Shown one piece after another: positions 58,241 to 64,000 of a DNA stretch of 64,000 nucleotides. A program made the position numbers and the translations under genes. The DNA is taken from the NCBI RefSeq assembly GCF_002216065.1, contig NZ_CP022282.1, positions 4,526,001 through 4,590,000 of the forward strand, read 5' to 3'. How positions within the stretch are numbered: the stretch's first letter is position 1; each line of letters opens with the position of its first letter. Below the pieces are notes generated by a model. That model did not search any database and was not told the origin of the DNA. It saw nothing but the letters and a program-made list of their open reading frames with translations. The DNA is from Chryseobacterium sp. T16E-39. Lineage in GTDB: Bacteria > Bacteroidota > Bacteroidia > Flavobacteriales > Weeksellaceae.

Positions 58241-58804
58241 ATGAAAATGTTTAAACAAGCAGTTTTATTGGCTGGAATTTTAACAGCAGGTGTTGCAAGT
58301 GCACAGAGCGTACAGATGAACAATATGCTTAAAGTAGGAGCGAATGTTGGATTAGCTGTTCCTTCTGATAACCTTTCAGCTGCTGTAGGAGTGGATGTGG
58401 CTTACCAAAATCTGATTACTCCAGGGTTTGGTTTAGGTATCGCAACTGGTTATTCCCATTATTTTGGAAAAGAGAACAACGGATATAAAAATAATGACGT
58501 AGGAGTAATTCCTGTTGCTGCATTAATAAGAATTTATCCTAAACAAACTGGTTTCTATTTTGGAACTGACTTAGGATACGGTTTCCTTGTAGGAGATGAT
58601 AAAGTAGCTTCAAATACTTTGGTTGACAGACCAAGCGGAGGTTTTTATATCAAACCTGAAATAGGATACCATAACAAAGACTGGAATTTCTTCGTACAAT
58701 ATCAGAAGGTATTTACTGGAAGCAAAGGCGATTTAGTGAATCAGGACTACAATGTAGGTAACATTGGTGTCGGATTTTCTTACAATATTGCATTAGGAAA
58801 GTAG
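58241..58804 (+). CDS. Outer-membrane beta-barrel protein
   Basis: This 187-residue protein has a signal peptide (LLAGILTAGVASAQ). The mature part is a run of amphipathic beta strands with aromatic and Gly residues at strand ends (FGLGIATGYSHYF, TGFYFGTDLGYGFLVGD, GNIGVGFSYNIAL), consistent with an eight-stranded OmpA-like or OmpX-like barrel. The function is unknown. It is monocistronic with its own terminator. Confidence 0.8.
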   Translation: MKMFKQAVLLAGILTAGVASAQSVQMNNMLKVGANVGLAVPSDNLSAAVGVDVAYQNLITPGFGLGIATGYSHYFGKENNGYKNNDVGVIPVAALIRIYPKQTGFYFGTDLGYGFLVGDDKVASNTLVDRPSGGFYIKPEIGYHNKDWNFFVQYQKVFTGSKGDLVNQDYNVGNIGVGFSYNIALGK

Positions 58805-58833
58805 TTAGATTTATATATAAACAATTATTAGCC

Positions 58834-58866
58834 AAAACCTTTTCATCTTTTTGAAAAGGTTTTTTA
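58834..58866 (+). terminator. Terminator of the barrel gene
   Basis: AAAACCTTTTCA / TGAAAAGGTTTT perfect 12-bp stem followed by TT. Confidence 0.8.
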
Positions 58867-58896
58867 TTACCATATACGATTTCCGAAAACTATTAT

Positions 58897-58904
58897 TATA
58901 TTTG
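58897..58904 (+). promoter_or_regulatory. glk -7 box (TATATTTG)
   Basis: Matches TAnnTTTG, 16 bases before the ATG at 58920. The frame upstream of that ATG therefore lies outside the transcript. Confidence 0.5.
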
Positions 58905-58919
58905 ATAAAATTTGCGATT

Positions 58920-59966
58920 ATGAATTTGAATCCAAAATTTCCCCTTTATTTACCGGGTGTAAAAGACAGTAGTAATAATGATGTATCTATCATTGGAGCA
59001 AACTTGCGTGAAGATATTACGACATTAGGATATTACGTCTCTGGTAACGGAGGACTTGATATAAAAATACAGACAAGCTATCCAACGAAAGAGCACGGCT
59101 CTTTCCCGGAAATCCTGAAAAAATTTATTCAGGAGAATCAGCTTACTAATGTAAAGCGTTTAGGGATTGCGGTTCCGGGACCTGTTCTTAATGGGAAAAG
59201 TAGCCCTGTAAGGTTAGGCTGGAGTTTCGATGTTGAAGAATTTAAAAATGAATTCGGGTTCGACAAAGTAGATATGCTTAATGACTTAGAAGCTTCTGCT
59301 TATGGAATGGGGCTTCTTGAAGACAGTGATTTAGACGCGATTTATACAAGCGGGCATTTAGAAAAAGGGAATGTTGCCATCCTTGCTCCAGGAAACGGAC
59401 TGGGAGAAGCCGGCTATTTCTTTGATGGAAAATATTTGAGACCTTTTGCTACTGAAGGTGGTCATTCTGAGTTTTCACCCAGAACAAATGTTGAAGTGGA
59501 ATTCTATCAGTTCTTAAATAACATTTATGGAATTGTAAGCTGGGAAAATGTTCTTTCTAAAACAGGACTATTTAACATTTATAGATTCCTGCGAGATGTA
59601 AAAAGACATCCTGAACCTGAATGGCTGGCTGATCGTCTTGCGAATGGTAATTTTTCAAAAGAGATTTATAAAGCGGCTGTAGAAGAGGATGTACTGATCT
59701 GTAAAATTGCTCTGGATACATTCCTGGAGTTCCTGGCAAGAGAGGCTAATAACCTTACGCTAAAACTTAAAGCTACCGGAGGTCTATTCATTTCAGGAGA
59801 TATTCCACAAATGTTGAATGAATATATGGATAAGGCTAAATTCTACGAGAAATTTAAGATAAGTGACAAAATGGAGGATATGCTGCGAAACATTCCAATC
59901 TATCTGACCAAGAATAATCTTACAGGATTACATGGCGTCGCTCTTTATACTGCTTATTATCAATAA
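58920..59966 (+). CDS. glk: Glucokinase family protein
   Basis: I choose the ATG at 58920 (348 residues, MNLNPKFPLYLPGVKDSSNN). The preceding 23 codons include the terminator and promoter. The protein is of the Glk (PF02685) actin-fold type: ADIGGTN is replaced by SIIGANLRED, then LGIAVPGPVLNG, MLNDLEASAYG (catalytic Asp), LAPGNGLGEAGYF, FATEGGHSEFSPR and LFISGDIPQML. It should phosphorylate glucose with ATP. The changed N-terminal phosphate motif makes the substrate less certain. Confidence 0.85.
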   Translation: MNLNPKFPLYLPGVKDSSNNDVSIIGANLREDITTLGYYVSGNGGLDIKIQTSYPTKEHGSFPEILKKFIQENQLTNVKRLGIAVPGPVLNGKSSPVRLGWSFDVEEFKNEFGFDKVDMLNDLEASAYGMGLLEDSDLDAIYTSGHLEKGNVAILAPGNGLGEAGYFFDGKYLRPFATEGGHSEFSPRTNVEVEFYQFLNNIYGIVSWENVLSKTGLFNIYRFLRDVKRHPEPEWLADRLANGNFSKEIYKAAVEEDVLICKIALDTFLEFLAREANNLTLKLKATGGLFISGDIPQMLNEYMDKAKFYEKFKISDKMEDMLRNIPIYLTKNNLTGLHGVALYTAYYQ

Positions 59967-59974
59967 AAAAATAT

Positions 59975-60001
59975 AAACTCCGGAAATTCCGGAGTTTTTT
60001 T
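59975..60001 (+). terminator. glk terminator
   Basis: AAACTCCGGAA / TTCCGGAGTTT with a one-base loop, then T run. Confidence 0.85.
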
Positions 60002-60029
60002 ATACCTGATATTATTCATGAAAATAATT

Positions 60030-60081
60030 GATTTTATTGATCTATATCAATAAAATCTATGAAATAAGATGGCTACATTTG
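60030..60081 (+). promoter_or_regulatory. FNR-type box and -7 element of the YceI gene
   Basis: GATTTTATTGAT and ATCAATAAAATC (60030-60057) are a perfect 12-bp inverted repeat whose core TTGAT-N4-ATCAA equals the FNR consensus. TACATTTG (60074-60081) is a -7 box, and no TTG is at -33. With the start about 4 bases after the box, the operator centre is near -41.5, the class II activator position. Confidence 0.65.
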
Positions 60082-60116
60082 TATTGTTAAATAAACAATT
60101 AAATAAACTTTATTCA

Positions 60117-60683
60117 ATGAAAAAAATATTTTTATTAGCAGTTTTAGCTAGCGGATTGGTTTTCGGACAGTCAAAAAAAGTAGTAGCATCTGACATTCAC
60201 TGGTGGGGATACAAAGTAGCAAAATCTGAGGCAAGTTCTCATGATGGTACTGTAAAAGTAAAGTCAGGAAATTTAATCATGAAAGGGAATGATGTTGTAG
60301 GCGGATCTTTTGTTCTTGATATGACTTCTATTACTTCTACAGACCTTACAGGAGAATATCAGACTAAATTAAATGGTCACCTTAAAACAGGAGATTTCTT
60401 TGAGGTTGAAAAATATCCGACAGCTGCTTTTAAAATTACTTCTGTAAAGAAAAATGATGATAAAATCTACAATTCTTTAGTAACAGGAGATCTTACAGTA
60501 AAAGGAAAAACAAGCAGTATTTCTTTCCCTGCGAAAATTGCTTACAGCAAAGGAGTAGCGAGTTTAGTGTCTAATAAATTCTCTTTCGACAGACAAAAAT
60601 TTGATGTTGCTTATAAATCAACAATGCAAGACGTTTTTGTGAAAGATGATATCGATATGCTTGTAAAAGTGACTGCTAAATAA
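60117..60683 (+). CDS. YceI family protein (first)
   Basis: I choose the ATG at 60117 (188 residues); the upstream in-frame ATG at 60069 lies before the predicted promoter box. A signal peptide (IFLLAVLASGLVFGQ) is followed by the lipocalin-like YceI domain: DIHWWGYKVAKSEASSHDGT, GGSFVLDMTSITSTDL, KLNGHLKTGDFFEVEKYPTA and LTVKGKTSSISFPAKI. YceI proteins bind isoprenoid lipids in the periplasm and are linked to stress tolerance. A paralogue follows directly. Confidence 0.92.
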   Translation: MKKIFLLAVLASGLVFGQSKKVVASDIHWWGYKVAKSEASSHDGTVKVKSGNLIMKGNDVVGGSFVLDMTSITSTDLTGEYQTKLNGHLKTGDFFEVEKYPTAAFKITSVKKNDDKIYNSLVTGDLTVKGKTSSISFPAKIAYSKGVASLVSNKFSFDRQKFDVAYKSTMQDVFVKDDIDMLVKVTAK

Positions 60684-60704
60684 TTTAATCAAAAAAAGAT
60701 TATT

Positions 60705-60732
60705 AAAAGTGTAGAAGTTCTACACTTTTTTT
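60705..60732 (+). terminator. Terminator between the two yceI genes
   Basis: AAAAGTGTAGAA / TTCTACACTTTT perfect 12-bp stem and T run, so the second gene needs its own promoter or read-through. Confidence 0.85.
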
Positions 60733-60761
60733 TATTTTTGTTGAATTGTAAATAAAAAAGA

Positions 60762-61388
60762 ATGAAAAGACTACTATTGTTTGCTATGATGTGTATAAGC
60801 ATATCATTTGTTTCTGCTCAGAGAAAGTTTGATAAGGTTTCTAAAGTGACTTCTTCAGAGATCAGATGGTGGGGGTACAAAGTTGTAAAAACCGTTGCTT
60901 CATCACATTCCGGTACAGTAAAACTGAAAAGCGGGAAGTTCAATTTTGATAAGACGGTTTTGGTAGATGGTGAATTCACAATTGATATGAGAAGTTTGAT
61001 GGCAGGAGATGTTTCTGATGAAGATCAGATCAAACTGACCAACGACCTTAAAAGCACTAATTTTTTTGAAGTTAAAAAATTCCCGATCGCGATATTTCAT
61101 TTAACTAAAATTATTCCTCTGGCAAACAGTGAGTACAATTCAACGGTGTATGGAGATGTTACAATAAAAGGAGTTAGAAAGACGATTACTTTCCCTGCTA
61201 ACGTATATGTTACCCAATTTACTGTAGTCGTAGAATCTGCTAAATTTTCATTGAACAGAAGAGATTTCAAAGTATTCTATCAGTCTTCATTGAAGGATTA
61301 TTTCATTAAGGACGAAATGGATATTCAGTTTAAAGTTTCTACAGAAAAGTTAGATAATGATAACAGAGTTCCTGTAAAGAAAAAATAA
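60762..61388 (+). CDS. YceI family protein (second)
   Basis: This 208-residue tandem paralogue of the preceding protein has a signal peptide (LLLFAMMCISISFVSAQ) and the same blocks (EIRWWGYKVVKTVASSHSGT, DGEFTIDMRSLMAGDVSDED, VTIKGVRKTITFPANVYV). A Lys-rich extension ends the protein (DNDNRVPVKKK). Divergence is considerable, pointing to an old duplication and a different ligand or partner. Confidence 0.9.
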   Translation: MKRLLLFAMMCISISFVSAQRKFDKVSKVTSSEIRWWGYKVVKTVASSHSGTVKLKSGKFNFDKTVLVDGEFTIDMRSLMAGDVSDEDQIKLTNDLKSTNFFEVKKFPIAIFHLTKIIPLANSEYNSTVYGDVTIKGVRKTITFPANVYVTQFTVVVESAKFSLNRRDFKVFYQSSLKDYFIKDEMDIQFKVSTEKLDNDNRVPVKKK

Positions 61389-61460
61389 AGGAATTACTTT
61401 TAACAATAAATTAGATATGGGTAACTTTAAATAGTTATCCATATTTTTTATTTTAGCAAT

Positions 61461-62102
61461 ATGAAAATCTATATCGTAAGCGGACTTGGTGCAGACTTTA
61501 AAGTACTGGAAAAATTGCAGTTTCCGGATCATCTTGAAGTTGTGTTCATTGATTGGCTGATACCGGGGCTGAATGAGAGCTTTCCTGAATACGTAGAGAG
61601 AATGGCGGTTAAGATCGATGATTCTGAGCCATTTTATCTTTTAGGGTATTCTTTTGGTGGAATAATGGTGCAGGAGATCAATAAAATAAAGCATGCTGAA
61701 AAAGTAGTCATCTTAGGAAGCATAAAATCAGACAAAGAAAAATCTAAATTAATAAGAGCGGGACAAATCACCGGAATTCCTAAAATGCTGCCGGTTCGTT
61801 TTTTTAATGAGAAGAGCGCTACAGCTTATTCTGTGATGAGGAAGTTTTTTGATCCGAAGAACCCTAAGGTTTTACAATATTTTAGAGTCAAAGATCCTTA
61901 TTACCTGAAATGGTCAATCGAGAAGATCTCTGACTGGAGCTTTGAAGAAAATCCTGATGTAATTCAGATATTAGGGGATAAGGATATTGTTTTTCCTGTG
62001 AAAAATTCAAAACCCAATTATGTTATTAAGGGAGGGACTCATCTTTTTCCGGCTACCAAACCAAAAGAAGTGTCGAAAATTTTAAATGAAATATTTCAAT
62101 AA
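61461..62102 (+). CDS. Alpha/beta hydrolase
   Basis: This 213-residue protein has the nucleophile elbow LLGYSFGGIMVQEI (Gly-Tyr-Ser-Phe-Gly), the acid in QILGDKDIVFPV and the His in IKGGTHLFPA, so the catalytic triad is complete. It opens MKIYIVSGLGADFKVLEKLQ with no signal, so it is cytosolic. The substrate is unknown. Confidence 0.85.
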   Translation: MKIYIVSGLGADFKVLEKLQFPDHLEVVFIDWLIPGLNESFPEYVERMAVKIDDSEPFYLLGYSFGGIMVQEINKIKHAEKVVILGSIKSDKEKSKLIRAGQITGIPKMLPVRFFNEKSATAYSVMRKFFDPKNPKVLQYFRVKDPYYLKWSIEKISDWSFEENPDVIQILGDKDIVFPVKNSKPNYVIKGGTHLFPATKPKEVSKILNEIFQ

Positions 62103-62207
62103 ATAATATTTTTTAATTTTTACTATATAAATATTAGGGGTTGTTGTTTTTAAAATTGATTTTTATGGAATTAATTCCTATTTTTGATAGGGTTAAAAAT
62201 TAATTTT

Positions 62208-63554
62208 ATGAAAATTGGTTTAAAATGGATTGTTTCTTTTACTGTCATTTCAGGGGTTGCCATTGGAGGTTTGTTCTGGACTCCGGCAACGGATCTGCCT
62301 AATTCAGGGGAATTTTTAAGTGACGATAAAATTGTAGGTGCTGACGTTGCATGGATTTTGGCGGCTGCAGGTCTGGTATTACTTATGACCCCCGGGTTAT
62401 CTTTCTTTTATGGTGGAATGGTGGGAAAAAAGAATGTGATCTCTACGATGTTGCAAAGCTTTATTGCTTTAGGGGTTATTTCCATTCTTTGGGTGGTTGT
62501 TGGATTTTCTTTGTCGTTCGGTGATTCTCTTGGTTTTGAAATAAACGGACAGCATTATGGTTTAATAGGTAACCCTTTTAGCTATCCATTTTTCAATCAT
62601 GTTGGTGTTTTGCCACATAAAGAGATGGCATCCACTATTCCTTTTATTTTATTTGCCCTTTTTCAGATGAAGTTTGCAGTGATTACTCCTGCGCTGATTA
62701 CAGGTTCTTTTGCAGAACGGGTACGTTTTATTTCCTATTTGTTGTTCATGATCCTTTTCAGTATATGCATTTATACTCCGCTTTGTCATATGGTATGGCA
62801 TCCTGATGGGTTGCTGAATAAATATTTTGGCGTAAAGGATTTTGCTGGTGGAACTGTCGTTCATATGAGTGCGGGATTTGCAGCTTTGGCTGGAGCGATA
62901 GTTGTTGGAAAAAGGAAAAATCCGCATCATGAACCTTCGAATATTCCATTTGTGCTTTTAGGAACCGGAATGCTTTGGTTTGGCTGGTTTGGATTTAATG
63001 CAGGATCTGCTTTGGGAGCTAATGCTACAGCTGCTATCGCCTTTGGAACAACAACAATAGCATCCGCTTCAGCGATGATGACCTGGATATTGTTTGATAG
63101 GATCAATGGAAGAAGTGTGTCTGCACTGGGGGCATGCATTGGTGCTGTAGTAGGGTTGGTTGCTATTACTCCCGGATGTGGTTTCGTATCTATTCCTGAA
63201 AGCTTGTTTATCGGATTTATTGCAGCTATTGTTTCTAATGTAATGATGAATTGGAAAAGACTTAAAAATATCGATGATACATTAGATGTTTTTGCCTGTC
63301 ATGGAGTAGGGGGAATTATGGGGATGATCTTAACTGCCATTTTTGCACATGGTGAAAAGGCTAGTCTTTTACATGGCGGAATTGAGGTTTTCATTCATCA
63401 TATGATCGCTTTGGTACTGGTGTCAGCATTTGCTTTTTTTGGATCTCTGATTTTGTATAAGGTGACCAATAGAATGATTACATTAAGGGTATCCGAAGAA
63501 TCTGAAAATATCGGATTGGACAGGTCTCAGCATGAAGAAAGCCTCAACTGCTAG
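62208..63554 (+). CDS. amt: Ammonium transporter (Amt family)
   Basis: I choose the ATG at 62208 (448 residues); the frame starts 8 codons earlier with TTG. A signal-like first helix is followed by about 11 membrane segments: AWILAAAGLVLLMTPGLSFF, YGGMVGKKNVISTMLQSF, FAGGTVVHMSAGFAALAGAI, MLWFGWFGFNAGSALGANAT and VFACHGVGGIMG. The conserved twin-His positions (VVHMSAG and DVFACHGVGG) of Amt channels are present. No PII gene is adjacent. Confidence 0.93.
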   Translation: MKIGLKWIVSFTVISGVAIGGLFWTPATDLPNSGEFLSDDKIVGADVAWILAAAGLVLLMTPGLSFFYGGMVGKKNVISTMLQSFIALGVISILWVVVGFSLSFGDSLGFEINGQHYGLIGNPFSYPFFNHVGVLPHKEMASTIPFILFALFQMKFAVITPALITGSFAERVRFISYLLFMILFSICIYTPLCHMVWHPDGLLNKYFGVKDFAGGTVVHMSAGFAALAGAIVVGKRKNPHHEPSNIPFVLLGTGMLWFGWFGFNAGSALGANATAAIAFGTTTIASASAMMTWILFDRINGRSVSALGACIGAVVGLVAITPGCGFVSIPESLFIGFIAAIVSNVMMNWKRLKNIDDTLDVFACHGVGGIMGMILTAIFAHGEKASLLHGGIEVFIHHMIALVLVSAFAFFGSLILYKVTNRMITLRVSEESENIGLDRSQHEESLNC

Positions 63555-63649
63555 GCAACGTTTAAATATTTATTTAATCCTTGTATCAGGAGAATTAAAA
63601 TAAGGATTTATCACGTATCTTTGTTATGAGGAAAAATGATGAATCTTTT

Positions 63650-64000
63650 ATGGAATCAATATCAGTATTTGAAATTATTAAAGTAGGGATCGGTCCGTCC
63701 AGTTCGCACACGATGGGGCCATGGAATGCAGCTTCTGCATTTATCAGAATTATCAAAAGAGAAAGATCAATCGCGGAAGTAAAGGAAGTTTTCCTTGAGT
63801 TTTTCGGCTCTTTAGCAAAAACGGGGATTGGACACGGAACAGATATCGCCGGAATGCTTGGATTGAACGGTGAAGATTTTAAAACGATCAATACTTCAAA
63901 AATTGATGAGAAAATAGAGAAGATAAAAAGTGACCAGATGATTAATCTGGGAGGGGAAAAGGAAATTCCCTTTATCTACGGTTATCATTTGGTTCTCAAT
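63650..64000 (+). CDS. sdaA: L-serine ammonia-lyase, 3' end outside window
   Basis: The visible 117 residues (MESISVFEIIKVGIGPSSSH, TMGPWNAASAFIRIIKRE, GSLAKTGIGHGTDIAGMLGL) are the beta-domain start of iron-sulfur L-serine dehydratase, which turns serine into pyruvate and ammonia. I choose the ATG at 63650. An in-frame ATG at 63626 is only 3 bases after a TATCTTTG -7-like box (63616-63623) and probably lies at or before the transcript start. The gene continues past the window. Confidence 0.9.
   Translation, partial: MESISVFEIIKVGIGPSSSHTMGPWNAASAFIRIIKRERSIAEVKEVFLEFFGSLAKTGIGHGTDIAGMLGLNGEDFKTINTSKIDEKIEKIKSDQMINLGGEKEIPFIYGYHLVLN

Overview
The window looks like a chromosome segment of a Chryseobacterium-like member of the Flavobacteriia (Bacteroidota). 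The base composition is AT-rich, one protein carries a type IX secretion (T9SS) sorting tail, several promoters carry the flavobacterial TAnnTTTG -7 box, and the gene families (DUF6443 RHS proteins, tra genes of Bacteroidetes conjugative transposons, fused ABC-2/M1 peptidase, tandem YceI) are typical of that group. This assignment is inferred from content, without any database search.

Layout. 1-16.7 kb: a polymorphic-toxin type island. Two tandem pairs of long YD/RHS proteins each consist of a TcB/SpvB-like partner followed by a DUF6443-RHS core protein with a variable C-terminal tip, then a small membrane or lipoprotein gene that could be an immunity factor. A T9SS-sorted repeat protein sits between the pairs. 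16.8-33.4 kb: a decayed integrative conjugative element with a DUF4099/DUF3945 protein, a truncated traJ, traK, traL-like, traM and traN, and a cargo of defence-like genes (helicase-nuclease, a STAND-like C-terminal fragment, DUF4236). It also carries a membrane-inserted amidohydrolase, a Crp/Fnr regulator and a serine recombinase whose frame runs through a tRNA-Leu gene. 33.4-50 kb: mostly housekeeping genes (MBL hydrolase, GAF protein, mgtE, rpsO, sugar MFS transporter, pnp, ABC/M1 transporter, DUF2975-XRE pair). Within it are three tandem tiny genes for GG-leader, cysteine-rich peptides too short for normal ORF calling.

50.1-57.8 kb: the most interesting part, an RNA-repair island. It encodes RtcB ligase, two RlaP-type nucleotidyltransferases and a 583-residue protein with a TerD-like region. 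Between rtcB and the 583-residue gene lies a tRNA-like gene with an enlarged anticodon/variable region, followed by repeats that share motifs with that enlarged region. Two promoters in the island share the same operator (TACGCA-N7-TGC) and the same unusual 14-nt spacer, and a WYL-domain regulator lies next to it. 57.8-64 kb: housekeeping and envelope genes (outer-membrane protein, glucokinase, two YceI proteins behind a perfect FNR-type box, alpha/beta hydrolase, ammonium transporter, start of an L-serine ammonia-lyase).
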